Of a stretch of 64,000 bases of DNA, positions 36,801 through 51,800 are shown piece after piece (within the stretch, counting starts at the first letter, position 1; the number at the start of each line of letters is the position of its first letter). The notes beneath the pieces were generated by a model. That model was not told where the DNA came from, ran no database searches, and saw nothing but the letters and a program-made list of their open reading frames with translations. Made by a program: the position numbers and the translations under genes. Source of the DNA: Oreocharis arfaki (taxonomy: Eukaryota; Chordata; Aves; Passeriformes; Paramythiidae); assembly GCA_013398015.1 (NCBI GenBank), contig VZRR01003267.1:128950-192949 (forward strand). The letters run 5' to 3'.

Positions 36801-39800
36801 ATAACCACAATGTATCATCCTTTACATGCTCTAGTTAAACCTACAGATGAGCTGATTTAGAGGCTTTTTTTTGGAGCACTGTCAGTAAAGAGGCAGCAGT
36901 TTGCAAAACCAATATTGCACAAAAGCAGGAGGCCAAAGAGCTGACTGAAAATGTTACAGAATTAAATAAAAAACTATTGTTACGGTGAAACCATCCCTTC
37001 TCCCATCACTACCAGGCTGGAAACCACAGTAGTTGCAAAACAAAATCACACAATCCTTGGTGTCACTCGTCTTTGCAGCAAGGTGCCCAAGTGGACAACG
37101 AATGGCACCACCTGAAGTGTGAGGAGCCAAGAGAGGATGAAGTAAAAAAGGCTTTTCTTGTGGGTGCAGTTTGTGGGGCCAAAAACAACCTGCTCATCTG
37201 TACCCACTCGCTCTGTTTGCCAGGCAAACACAGCAACTCCTAACTGAGAAACTGGGACTTCTGCTAGAAGTCCTTCAAAACAAATCAAAATAAAGCAATG
37301 ACAGTGCTTGCTGATTTTTTTTAGCCTGTTCTTCTACGAGGTTCATCCTCAGGAAGAAGAAGGTAAGTTTAAAACTATTTTCTACGTGAATAAAGCCTGG
37401 AAACAGTTCACAGTCTTTGCAGTCTTACAAGATTACAGTCTTTGCAAGGTGACCAGAACAAGCTGAGTGACAGATCTGTGACTGCATCCCAGGAAAACAG
37501 CCCCTCTGCTAATAAAAACCTTTATCTACTTCTCTAAACTATTCTATGTATTTCAACCTTTGAGATGATATCCATTGGTCGGACACACCACAGAGCACTC
37601 TGAATCTTCTCCTCTCTGCTAGTTTTATGTTTCTATCACAGTATCACCTGAGTACTGTCGGCATTAAAACTCGAAAAATACAGCCTGATTTCACTTAATC
37701 TCCTATAAAACTATAGGATGTTAAAATATCTTTATTACCTAGTTTATAAACAACTGAGACTAACAAATGAGTGCACTAGAAGGTTAATTGCTCTTATTAA
37801 CCTATTACCAAAACCATATGCTCTCCTCTACGTGTTAAGGCGAGTCGTTGTACTCCTGCATCCAAGGCTCCATATGGACTTTCCCTCCCGTGAATCCTCT
37901 TGTAGAAACAAACAAAAGTTTTAGTTTGTCTTCCTGAAAGGTTCTGCTCTATATACACCACAACAATTCATATAAACAACAAATACTTTAACATAATCAA
38001 CTGCAGGAAGCGCATTTATGTCCATTAGGGCAGCAGAGCCTCACAAGCCATTTCTTTTGTTTCGTGATCTGTCCTATTAGAACCAAACACTAAATTGTTA
38101 CAAGAAGAAAAAATAGTATTTTCCTTAATAGCTATAGGTGTATTTTCAGAAAATACTCCTAAGTTTTTAACTGGCACGCCAACCAGTCAACAACAACTGT
38201 ACCAACAACTCCTATTTCTTCCCCTTCAGGAAAACGGTCCTTCTCTTGACCCAAATTCCTATCAAACTCTGGGCAAAACACTCCTGATAATGAGTGCACA
38301 ATCTTTAATGCAGATAACATGACAGTTGCTCCCCCAACAGTTATTAAAATAAAACTTTTCCACTGATTTCTCTGATTATGACAGCTTTTTCCTACTCCTG
38401 CGACGGCTTTAAAGTCTACGGAAAGCATCGCTCCATGACAAAGTGAGAGGAGTATCTCTTTTTATCAGGATGACATCATTAGTTCATTTTTAGAAATGCT
38501 CAACTTTTAAACCAGAGAAGTTCAACCCCTGCAGCACACGAGAGGTCTCATTTTGCTGTTTACATGCAGATAAGCTTCCTTGACATATTACAGCAGGAGA
38601 AAAGGCTTTTCCTTTGAGCGATCAAATACACAGAGCAAGACCAACTATGTTACAGTCAAACCCCCCTCTTTTTATGGACAATCACAACCTCTTTCACAGT
38701 TTGAATTCATTTGGTAGCTTCTAGAATTATCTGGGGCAGGATCTAATACATACTATGGAACTGGATGAAAAATATACATGTGTAAAACATGTATTTTCCC
38801 AGTGTGCCTCGGGCTAATTTTCAATATATTGTCCAAACACTAATTGCCTTCTTTACACAGCTAATGTTTGAATCTTTCTCATGAGCTCCAGCTCATTGAA
38901 AAAAACTACATTGGTTGACTTTAGTTAAAGAGAACTTAAATGTTTGTGCAAATGATCCTCCTAAATGGCTTTGAAATTGAACAGATGGAGGAAATGAATC
39001 AAATAAACCAAGCAGCTTAGGAAATTTTACATTTGGGCATTTGTTTCTTACCAGGAGAGTCTCATGTAGAAAAGTTGCCCAAGATTCTCACTGGTCTATC
39101 TCATAAATGACTTCTGGTGTCTGCAGTCATCTCCCATAAATCTACTCCCAAAACATGGGAATTCAGGCAGTGCAAGTAGGCAAGCAGAAGGCAACTGGGA
39201 GCGTGCAGGGCAGAGCTCTGGCTGGGGTGCTCAGGGAGAAGGAGATGGGGAAGGGAAAGCAGGCAAATTGGTTCCAGAAACACAGTATGAGAAAAACATT
39301 ATTGTTACAAATTGGATTCAGGAAGTCAACACAATGCATCTGCTGAGACTACTGGCCAGCACAAAACTCCACAGAGCTGTCACAACTGGCAAATAATGCC
39401 TGAGTGCAGAAAAGCTCTGTGCTGAGAACCAACCATTTTACTGATTCAACTTGAAAAAAATTATTGGGTAGGAGACAAGTCTCAAGAAACCAGAAAGACA
39501 GACAGGGAGGTGACTGCCAACACCTTCCAGAGCCCACGAGAGCACTGCTGCATGCCAGATGCAAGGACACGTAGCCTCACACCCATGCACTGCTCCACAT
39601 GAGCATCTCCAGCAGTGCAGCCCACCCTGGATACACCTTTCAGCCTGGATATCTATCCAAGGAAAAGCAGATTGCCACCAAATTTGGATTTCTCCAGCAT
39701 AGAGCTCAGGTTTGGCATCAGGGAATTGACTTGAAAGGTTTCTCCAGCTCTGAGGACCAGCTCAGAGCACAGCCTCCTGCTGCTCTCCTGTGATTTATCC

Positions 39801-42800
39801 CATGTCTGACATTCCCAAGGTTCCCTCAAAGGAGGGGCAGAGCCACGGGTCTGGCCCATTGCACCAAACCCAGGGCTTGCATTGAAGAGATCTGTGGAAA
39901 ACATTGAAAGCAGCACTCTGCAACACTACACAAAAATGGCCACGTTCCTGCTACCTTTTCTGTTCTGATACACCAGTTACTCACCACCCTGCAGCCTGGC
40001 CCTAAGGATCACCTGTGTTCTTCTACAAACCCCCCAAGGAAGGCTGGACAGGAGCTGTGGCACACGATTAAGGCTTGCAGGAGGCAGGTTAGGCACATTG
40101 TTCCCCAAACTCTCTGCACGCAGCATCACTCCTGAGCTCACTGCCCTACCCGTAAAACGTGGGTAACAGGTGTTTCCTCAATAAAGAACAACCATACTCC
40201 AAAAAAATCCCCTCAAAGATATTTAAAGCCTTGCTGAAACACTTGGCACTCAAGGGACCCGCTGGAATATTTCACAGTGCGCTATGTACAATGGCAGCCC
40301 CTTTAAAACCCCCATGCACTGGTGTTCAAAGCAACTCACTGCCCTTGTAAGGCCCGAATTTGGAACCTCTGAATGCTGCTGTCAGGTCAGTGCAGAGGTG
40401 AGACCAATGCACATATGGCCAACAGGTGAGCAGGGAACACTGCACCTCAAAGAGGCTCCCTGGAACCACTGAAAGCAGCATGGAGGGAGCAGAAATTTGG
40501 CATGAGCTCACTCTCGTGGGAGAAGAGCCATTTTATGGATGGAGGTTTTATGTGGATACATAAAAAATATATGGATGTGCATGGAAGTTTAACATATGCC
40601 CTACAGAGCCCATAGTGAAGCAGGAATAATAATTTTTTCTCCAGTTATAACACATAGAATTACTTAAAGGGAAATGTAAAAGTGTTTATTTTTATTGGGG
40701 GTATTCGGAGTTTCTTCTATTTCTCTCGGGGGCACTAAAAACGGATTTACTCTTACAAAGATGGTTTTTGAAAGTCTGGTTTTCCACACAAAACTGCATG
40801 CCCAGAAAGCTGCCTCGTGGTGAACTTCATTGCTCAATCCAACGAAAGAAGAAATCTCAATTCAAGTGTATGTGATGCTGATTGTCCTCATTTGGAAAGA
40901 ATAGCCAAAATTTAAATTCTAAATAGATTTTCAGAGATTAGACTGGAACAGCTGTATCTAAATTCCTGGAAGCACAGATCTGTGGCAAGACCCAATATTA
41001 GGAATAAGAGACAACTGTAGCCTTTAACTGTGTTTTTCTCATGTTATAGATGAGTCTGTTTATTTCCCAGCTCCAATTCCTGGAGAAAGTTAATATATTT
41101 ATGCTGATATTCTCAAACCCAGCTTCGGAATCTAACTAAATTATGACTCAGATAAAGGTTTTCCTTATTTTCCTGGAAGAGAGAAAAGACACTAATGGAG
41201 CTCGTTTGCCAAAAGAAAACTTTCTAAAATTGTCAACAGATTTTAGAATCAGTGCCACATTTTTGGTTGAAAATCCTGGCACCATTTTTCAATCTGTGGT
41301 TTAAAAACATCTTTTAATATATTCTTCCATCTGGTTTAGACACAGTATAATAACTATAGACTTGTGAAAAGGCAAGAGGAGGAAGAGGAGGAAGCTTTTT
41401 TTTTTTTAATTTAGGAATCACACATGCAGGAAAAAATAAATGTGCTTTTAAGTGCCCCATTTTCATCCTGATGTCCATTACTAGGACAGATTGTATCTGA
41501 TTGTATCTGCACAGCAAACAGGCCACAGGATTTTCTTGGAAAGTGTTCATAAAGTGAAAGGAAGGGGCCTTTGTGCCATAAAGCCAAGCTTTGATTAAAT
41601 CTAACATAAAACGTTTATCACAGCTTATCTTTCATTCCACGCCCTTTTATCACTCGCCATTATTTGTAACGTTTTATATCACGTTGTGCATCCTGCAGCT
41701 CCAGCCAAGCTGGAAACCCTCCTCCTCCCCCACCACAGGCCCCCTTCAAACGCAACATGAGACGTTCCCTTGAAGAGCTCCAAGTATAAACAGATGAGAC
41801 AGACGATTGGTGGGAAGAAAAGTCGACCCAGAAAATCCTAAGGATGCCTCAAACCCGTGCAGCAGGTCGTGAGGAGAGCTCCTGTCTCCTGCCTCTGGAG
41901 CAACACACGTGGGGTGCCTCACTGCGATTCAGCTCCTCATAGACACCGACCCACCTGAAAATGCCAACAGCACTCCACTGGGGGGAAAAAAAAAACCTTT
42001 AGAATTTCTTTAAAAATTGTTTTCCTGATACAGTTATTTACTTGCTGGTGCCTGCATTAGTCCACCTGCAGCAGAACTGCATTTTGATTTGAAAAAAAGA
42101 ATATATATATAGCAGTAATAACAGGCTGAGAACTTGCTGTTGTTTTCAGTAATAACAAAAAGGTCAGGCTTGAAAGCCCATGGCTGCTATTACTGTATTT
42201 CTAAGCTAAATGTGCTTTTTATTTTACATATATTCATAAAAAGAACACAAAGCAGGAGACGAATTATCACCGAAGGAGAATAAGAAATAGAATTTGAGCC
42301 CTTCACAGCCAATCTGTTCTGCTCCTGCAAGGAACAGACAACCAAGTGCTATCCCAAAGTCCCATCTCCTCTCCAGATGTCCATCTTTGCTTGCACTTAA
42401 TTCTGGTCACACTGAGGCCTGAACCAGAAATGAGGGAAAGGGAAAATGAAAACAACTGTTACGCCTCCCTCCCATGAAGAACATCCTGGGGGGTACGAGG
42501 AGATAAAGGGGGCCCCACACTCTGTATGAAAATCATGTAAGGAGCCAGCTGCACGTAAAATCCTTTCCAAAAGTTGGCAAAAGTCCATTTATATAAATGC
42601 CTTCTGAAGATCAGATGAGGGATATGCTACCAGACCGAGAAAAAACAAATATGGTCCATTCTCTTCTCCCTTACTGTTATACCAAAAAATCTCCGACTGT
42701 GGTACAGAACACTCCTGCAAAGGCACAGATTCAAGCTGAGTAGCTCATTCTCATTGCTTTTTAAATTTTAAATCAGATTCTAAAACCTGAAAGGTTCAGA

Positions 42801-45800
42801 CAAACAACAAAACAAAACCAAAAAAAAGCACACCACCACCAAAAATAAACCTCCAAACCACCCAAACTTTCGTGTTTTATTAATAAAACACAAGTATGAA
42901 AGTGTCATGGTTTTCCATATAGTGATGCTAAAAAAAAAAATATGCTGGAAGGAAAACAAACTTCAGCTGCGAAAGTTTTTGAGGAGGGATGAAGAAATGG
43001 CCACTTGGAGGAGGATTTGGATACTGAAGATCTTGGCTGATTGATTTTGCTTTGAACGGGCCAGGACACCCAAGAACCAATTTATTGCTCGTCACACTGA
43101 GCTGAAGGTTTGTGTTCCTTAGCTCTGCAAGGCTGTTTCAGGAAGCCCCGAGGCTGCAAAGTGATGCTGGCACCCTGGGAAGGTGCCCGATCCAGCTGGG
43201 GCACTGATCAGCAAGCAGCACTGCTGGAAAAGGGCTGTCTTTTTGTACCCAGATGTCTTCAATTTGTCAGGTTGGGTGTTTCTGTGTGGTTTTTCTCTTT
43301 GCAAAGGCCTAAGGGATTTCCACAGCCAACAACTGCTCTCCTGCAGTTCCAAAGTGCAGAGCAGCATTTCACTGTCACCAGGAAAAGCAGCGCTCTCCTT
43401 CTGCTGAGGAGATGCCAAATGCTGACCTGCACCACATCCCAGAACCAAGCACGTTTTCCTTCCTGGCTCAGCACCCAGCACATCTAGTCCCAGCTGCAGG
43501 GAACCCAGCTGGCCTCCTCTCCTCCCCACAAGATTCAAATCCTGTTCCTGCACGTTTCCCAATGGGGTTCCCCCACATCCCTGAGGAACAGGAGCTGTTT
43601 AGGGGGTGGACCACGGTCCCAGTGAGCCTGAGAGGTGGAACCCAGCCCAGCTGGCTGGAGGATGGGCAGGCAGGCTGGGTGACAGCAGCATCTGAGAAGT
43701 GACACCACCAGTGTCCTCTCCTTGCCTGACAACCCTGACAAAGAACTGGCCCGAAATCAATCCCATCCCTTGTGGTGTCCAGAGATGTCCTCACACACTC
43801 TCCAGGGAAGGGGAAATCCCTCCCTCAAATGGAAGCTGAACCTTGAGCCTGCCTTGCAGGACTGGCTCTATAAGTCTTCTACAGAGCTGGCTTGTTCTGA
43901 CAAGAATGTCCTGTAGGTATAGAACTGTCAAACTCTCAAATACTGGATTGCCAAATTCCTACCGAGCCGCTTTACCTGAGTGAGTTCTCTTAGGACAGTA
44001 TCGACAAATTGCTACTTATTAATTTGGATACCAGCCCTTGATGCACTGTTGCAGCAATTACATTTGCAGGCTTTTTTTATTTTAAACGAAATCCACGTAT
44101 TTTTATTACTGGCTAGTTAGGCAAAGTTCATTTTTGCTACAGGAAGCTCAATGTAGCCCTCTTCAAACAACCCATCACTCAAGCGACTCTTACAGTGCAT
44201 CTGAGAAGTAGCACATTTGGGGTTACTCTGGACCAACAAGAAGAATATATATACAGAAGACTTTAAAAAACCCCAAAACAAAAAAGACACGTCAACCATC
44301 CTTGTCATTTTTTACATCCCAGTTTGGACAGCCCACGGCTGCATCCATTAGGAAGCAAGGCAGAGGCGGATGGAGACGGAGTGCTGCAGACCCCACAGCA
44401 TCTGAATCTCCCAAGCTGTAACCTTACAGAATGATTTATTCTTCTTTTTGCAGAAAAGCTCTAAAAAGGGACAGCATCAGTAACAAGATCAACCTAAAAG
44501 CATTGAGCAGTTCACAGCCCACTCACATTTTTTTAAATTTAGCTGAGATACTCAGCTGTCTCTCACTGCATAATAAAATCTGCTGTCACACCAAGGTGTT
44601 TAGGACAGGGTAAGATTCCCCTCTTCTAATACCCTGTGACATGTGCTGCACTACTAAGATTTTAAGTAATCTACACTTAAAGAAATGGATCTGCCAATTA
44701 CTGCTTCCTGCAGATGGCTCTCATTCCAATTCATTTTCACTCCTATAAAAGTAATTACTGATACCTTTTTAGGCATCATCGTATCAATAAATGTGCAAAG
44801 GAGGAGACAAGTTTTATTAAGGATCTAGTTTTATTATTTCAAAAATACTTCTTGTTATTCTAACTCTGGTTAGGAAGCCTTGACAGCTCCCTGGAGCTAA
44901 TTCATTAATAACCATTGCCAACTGCATTTTAAATTTTAATTTTGGCTGGCTAGTCCAAATGATTCCCTAGAGCTACGAAACTCCTCACCATTACTACGAG
45001 TATTTGGGCACTGGATGAATAGTTGGAATGTGTTTGAGGAAGTGAGTAGCGGTGTTAATTCTCCCAGATAAGAATTTTATGTCACAGAGAAAACATAAAA
45101 ACTCCTTTTTGCATTTCTGCCGTGTCAAGAACCTAGTCTGAATGGAAGAAGGTGGGTGAGCACAAAATGCCTTTTCTCAAAGCCAGAAGGAGGGTTAAGG
45201 ATGGGATGCCTGGGCTTGGAGCCAGGAGTGAGGCGAGGAGTTTGAAGAGCCAGGGGAGAGCAGACTTCAGAAGCCGGGAGAAAGAGCTGTGCCTCACAAT
45301 GCAACCTCACTGCAAATGAAATATTCCCAAAATCAAGCAAATAACCCCTGCCATCTGCTTTTAGTTAAAAAAAAATATCAAGAGGTAGTTTGTTGTAATA
45401 CTTATATGTGAAATGGGTTGTTTTAATTATTCTGGTTTTATTTGACCTCAACAGTGCCAAATTCTCCCCCAAGACAAATGGAAAAGATCAAAGTGCTCGT
45501 GTGAGGTTTTGAGCACTTCGGTGAGGACTGAAGATGTCTCCTCACTGTCAGGATCCAGTCCTGAAGCAGACTGGTCTGTTATTAAAGACTTCTGAATCTC
45601 CCTAACATATTTCACAAGGTTTCTGAAAGTAGTATCAGATGAAATATTAAAGCTGCTTAATTATTCAATTAGATTCAATCTCTTTTGTATAATACTATGG
45701 AAAGACGAAAGCCGGATCTCAGCGATAAATATCTAATGGCTACATTTAATAAACTGTTGAGAAAATTCATTTATGCTAAATTTTATTTTACTGGAAATGA

Positions 45801-48800
45801 GTTATTAAAAACGGAGATATTAAATTTTCTTAACTAGGTTTGGAAATCAAGATGTTATTCTACGGGAAAGAGAATCAGACAAAGAAACCTTAACTATTTT
45901 TACCCAAGTATTCATGGATTTAGTAAGTGTAATCTAGTAATCTAATTCCTCATCTGAGGAAGCACTCCATGGTCCAGCAGTTAATTACTGCTGGTACAAC
46001 TTATAGTCGTGAAAACATTTATGTGAAAGATTATGAGAAGTTTTAAGCATCTTGTTGATAAAATTATCAGTAAATAAAAGCAAACTAAATTTTGGAAAAA
46101 AAACCCCAAAAAAACAATTCACCAAGAGTAAACTGGAAGCCTCCTCAGGCATGTAAGCCATCTTAAATGCCACCATACATCCATGGCAAACTTGGGAACT
46201 TTTGTCCCTGGTTTTATCAGCAGCAATGAAGTGGAACAAAGCTGCTCTGGTCACCTGCAGCAATGCAGGTGGGACACCCCAACCATGGAAGACAGAAACC
46301 TCTCCCAGGACAGCTGTGGGAAGGTTTGGGATATGAATCCATTAACCCTGCATGCCTGCCAGAGTAGGAGCCTTCAGGACTGCCTTGAGATGCCACTACA
46401 GAACAAAATCCATGCAAATTTCACTTTCAAAACAAGCAACTGAGAAAAATCCTGCAGGTCTGTTGGGAGCAGACATTGGTACAGGGCCAAAGGAAACAGA
46501 GCCTGTGCTCGGATGAGAAGAAGGTTATGTCTACTTTCCCTTGTATCACTTGCCTGAAAGGAGACCTTTGGACAGCACAGGGACTTTGGTGAGTCACAAA
46601 CCTCATCACTGTTTAATTTATCACCTGAAAAATGGGATAACATAACACTTTCTCAAAAGCTGTCATAACGAGAGTAAATAAATCAGTGCCAAAATACTTT
46701 TTTATTCATCAAAACACAGTTGTGATATGCCATCAGGAAAGGTATTATGGAAAAGCAAATTATCATTGCCATGGTGGGGAGAAGATAGAGACAGTATGGT
46801 TTTTAAAAAAAAACATATAAAAATCCCTTTAGAGATGGGGCTGAGCAGCCAGGTATTTTTCAGTTGATCCTGTAAATGATAGATGTCAGATGGAAGGATT
46901 TGTGAATTCATGTTAATGATGTTATTAAATACAGTATTTCCATGTGAAATGTTTGAACAAAATGCCCAAGTAAATATTTTGACAGCTTTGTTTCACACTG
47001 AAAAAATTGTAGAAGTGCAAAGAGACAGAAGGTTCCAAAGTAAATCACTCTGCAGCTTTTACTGAAATATGCTTTGAGAGGTGTACTTGTGACCTTCCAT
47101 AAAATTAATTCAAAGATTTAGAAAGACAAATAATTTGATTTAGAGCCATAAAGCAGGATTAGAGTTCCCTATTCCAGTTTTCTTTTTTTTTTTTTTTTGT
47201 TAAATTTGGTGACCATTTATGGTTGTGGAAATTAGAAAAGAAATCTCTTTCCTCTGCATAAACTAAACAGGGCAATGAGGAGATTCTGAAAGATGGAACA
47301 GCTACTGACTCTGACTGAGAGAAATTTAGCATGGACCTGAGCTTGCCTTGCTTTGTCCACTTAAGCCATACATTAGTGCTAATCAGAGGGGTAAAAAAGC
47401 TACTCCAAAATAATTCCCTATAGAAAAGTAGTTTATGCAGGATAACATTAATAGCTAAACCATAAAAGGTTTGGTTCAGGAAGGCTGTGTTAGTCCAGCT
47501 GCTTTTCCAAAGCTCAGCTGAATGAGTTGCATCATAAGCATTTACTAATTTGGCTGGAAAATCATGCAATCATTGATGCTTCTAAAACTTCTGAATGAGT
47601 AGAAAATACCACAGAAATCCTTGCAACATCTCAGAACTTCCAGGTATAACTAAGCTTCAAAGTCTTAGAACCTGACATATCAGAATCTCCCAAACACCTC
47701 TTCTGTCTCTAGAAACCAGAGCTGCTCATCCAGCAAGCTGGAAATGGCAAAATACACCAAAAAATATTTGTAAGTACCTAGGATCTTCACAATTCAATCC
47801 ATGACTATGGAGAGGACTTGCTAGAAATTATTAGACTGAAATAATTTTACAAAGTAATTCTATCCATCTGCAGCATTTCCAGGATAGTATTACAGACACC
47901 CAGAATATATTGCTAAGGTTTGTTTCCTTCCCAGAAATTCTTGGTAAAAATAGCTAAGATTGGCTCCGAGCCACTTGAAAGGGTTTTTTTTGTTGTTGTT
48001 CTCTCTTTTGGTTGCTGTTTTTATAATTGTGTAGGAAATGATACTATTATTTGTCAGCATCACCTTGAACTGACAAGTTTATCTTCAGCAGCAGCAAAGA
48101 AGCCTCGGTGCCCACTCTGGCTCTGGAAGTGGTGTCACTTATAAATCAGCACCATGCAGTGCCTGAGCTCTGCACAGAGCCACAACTTCTTAATTCAGGC
48201 ATATCCCAGTGTTAACCTGGTTATTCAGCTTCCAGACCCAGGTATTCCTGCACAGGCACCCTCCTCTGTTCAGTGCCAGTGCAGGCATCTCTTTAACCAT
48301 CTGCATTGCAAAACTGGATTTGAATGGAAGAGCAGAAGCCCCTTTTTTTTTTGGTGTGCACTCTTCACACAAAGTCTGGCTCCCTCACTCTGGATAGCTG
48401 CAATATTTATAAGTGGAAAAAGACCAGAGATATAGATAAGGAACAGGAATCTGCATGATCTCACTAAATTAAGAGTAAGATATTCATGTGCTGCTTGCAA
48501 AGCAGTGGAATTGTTGTATTAGAACCATAAAAAGCAGCTAACCCAGCAAGAAGTCAAGAACAGTTTAAAAGCAATTTCTGCACAATCCAACATCCTGTGG
48601 ATGTCATGTGGGGGGGTTAGAAAAACACTGGCATGTCTCCAACACGTATCTACATATCACTTGCCATCAAGACACAGAAAAGTGAATCCAGAAGTCAATG
48701 ACTCTATCACAGGGAATGAAAATCATCGACTCAGGCTGCCACCAGACATCTTGATTAAACAGGCAGGAGCTGTATGGTGCTGTTACTGAGAGTGCAATGT

Positions 48801-51800
48801 GACAGTCCCAGAATCCTAAATGCACAGTTTGAATAATCAGATGATAATGAGAACACTAACACCTGGAAATGGGTATGATAAAGCCAACTCTGAAAAGGGA
48901 GCGTGCCTGACTTGCTGCAGCCAGGCTGAAGCGGGATGAGAAACCCTCAAAAATCTATTATGGCTACAAAGGCATGTTCATGCCAACACTGTCATTAACA
49001 CAACACTCAGGAACAGTTTGAGGGGCAAAAAAAAGAGAAAATGCTCTTATTGTTCAGAAAATTCAACGTGAAATCTCAACATTCTGTGGCTCAAAGATGA
49101 ATCCACTGCTGTTGCCCACAAAGCAAAGCCGGAGTGACAGGGAGCAGGGAGGAATCACAGACCCTCAGTCCCTTCTGCATGGAGCTGGAAGGCAGCTCCA
49201 GTAAAACCACGTTTCTTTCCAGGTGTCACATTTCCAGAAGGACCACAGTCACAGGAGCTCAAAGAAGAGCAAGAGAGCTCATCAGGGTCTGGAAGGAGCA
49301 GCAGCAGATGAAGGATCATGGATGTGCTGCTTCACAGGACGGGCAGTGAGACCGAGAAACCCAAGAGAGCCACAAGCAGGATGTAAACACCAGGATGGGA
49401 GAAATTATTTACAAACTGCGGGGCAGTACAATGATTTTAAAAACCTTGCTTAGTAACAGGTCCAACAGAGCAGAACAATTTTTCTGCTTCATATACCCTA
49501 GCAGCAAGCTTTGTCTTCTGCAGAAGATAATCTGCCTGAGCACGATAACAGAACAGCTCTAAGCAGCACAAAATCTGTGGAGGGAATACGCCCCCTCCAC
49601 CTATCCCCACCAGAATAACTGCTGGCTTACGGGCACCCTAAAAATAGGAAAGGTGTGGGCATTGCAACAGAGAGCTTTGTAGAGCTTGTGAGTAATGTCA
49701 GGGCTGCTAGGGAACTGCAAACAAACTGAGGTGGCTTCATCAGATGCCACTGAACACGAGTGTAATGAAGTTACACAAGGGAGTGCAGGATAATGATAAG
49801 GTAACTCACTCTTAGCAAGCTGAGACTCCTTTGCCACAAACGGAGACAGTGGCTGCCTTGAAAATGAGGAAGATCTGCCCAACTATTAACATCAAACAGA
49901 AAACTTGCAGCTTTACAAACACACTGATTTAGGTTAAGGAGAGGAATCCCACTTAGAGGCAGGTCAGGCCTTGGTAGAAATTCAAATACAAGCAATACAG
50001 AAACTTGGAGAAGTGCTAAAACAAATTCACTGATCTCTAGAGTATTACGAGAAGTGCAAGCCTTTGAAATCAGATAGCAGCAAGTGCCTGCCCAAGTTCA
50101 TATAAAACAGCCACACAAGAACCCCAAATGCAAATTTATCCCGTATCTGACTCTGGATTCATGAGGCTTCTTATGGAACTAATGAATACGACAAAATGAC
50201 TAAAAGCATGCAGGAACAGATTAATTACATCCATTGTTAATGCTTGCCCCAGAACCTTTAAAAAATAGCCCTGGGATTATTAAAGCAAAACTATTCCCCT
50301 TCACTATTCCCCTAATCTCTGAGGAAATGCTGCTCTTTCAAGACACCTTAAAGCCCCAGTTGTTGAAGGGAGTTCAGGAATGCTGCTGTGTCTAATTACA
50401 ATGGTTTCTCTCAAGTTCACACACTATTTTTTGTTACTGGCTAATTGAGATTCATCACTTGAGCAGTTCTCCAATATTTTATGGTATTCAAGACGAGCTT
50501 AGATACATGCTGCACCTTCAATCAGGAAGGAAACTCAACCTCCATCTTGGAGAGTGGGGGAAGGAGAAATGCCACTTAATGCTAATGTTAGTTGCGATCC
50601 AACCCAAGGAGTCAGTCTCTGGAAGGAAAAAAACCCTGTGTATGTTTAGATTTCTAGTGCATCAGTTGCTCTTAATATCTAAAAGCTTGAACTGTTGATG
50701 GTGAAACATCAACACCAGAGCCAAGTTTGAAATGAATACTAATTTAGGCCAGCAGCAGTGAGAATGACTTAAATTCAGAATCATGCACCAAAAGCCATCA
50801 CTGACCATGGCTAAAAAAGTAACCTGTGAGAAGCAAAACAACTTCAAAACATCGTGAATCAACAAAGGAAACTAAACGTGACACAAGCCCACTCGAGGTA
50901 CTTTAAAATTAGAAACTGGTTTCCAACATTAGTGAGCACAGCTGTGTTTGTGCAGAAGCTCCTCCAGCAGAGTCACCTGCCCCAGATGGGGCTGGATGGA
51001 TGGGTTTGTGATTTCCTGAAGGGCCACCATCACCTGACCTGTCTGGCCACAAATCTCCAGTGCTGCTGCTCGCTTCACAGCCCAGCACAAGCCTCTCCTT
51101 GCTCCTTCAAAGATCAGAAACTTCTGAGTGAACACTCATCTACCTCTGGATTCCCTTCTCCAGATGGCTCTACTCCAGAAGGAGAGCAAAAACTTGATAT
51201 ACTTTCTACATGTTATTTCTCTTTCCATATCTATATGACATATGACATATATTTAAAAATATCAAACTACAAAAATAAATGCTTCCAGCAGCACCCCTCA
51301 GATTTCTGTACTCTCTGAAAGGAAGGACAACATTTCAGCTTTAAAATCTCCCAGGCTTGGCACAGTTTGTAATAAAGTTTGACTGAGGACCAGGATCAGT
51401 TTCCATTCTGCAAACCCAGCAGATAAACAACTGCCCTGGGCTGTCCAGGGCTGTCAGCAGTGCTGCCACCACACTCAGCAAAAACCACCTTGGGATCTGC
51501 AGAGTCAGATGATTTCCCCACGCCATGGGACATCCTGCCTGTCTCTCACTTTTGTGTTTCTGTAACGTGCCCTTGGTTTGTACTATTCTAAAAACATCTT
51601 CTTACTCTAAAGAAATCTCTGACATTCTCTGAATCTTGCCTGAATTCAAATTAGACATGAGAAAAATAAGACCTATACAAAGAAAAGTGACATACACTAC
51701 TAGTAAGACATAAATAATTTTTTTAAAAATTGTACTTCAGCACCCTGTTTTTCAAATTTTAGCACATGATAAATAGCATTGCAAGGCTTCGGTAATTCAC

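Noticed and set aside
37500..38450. Possible LTR or retroelement piece
   Set aside because: Unusual texture, but no paired LTR ends, target-site duplication, primer site or recognisable protein motif could be seen.
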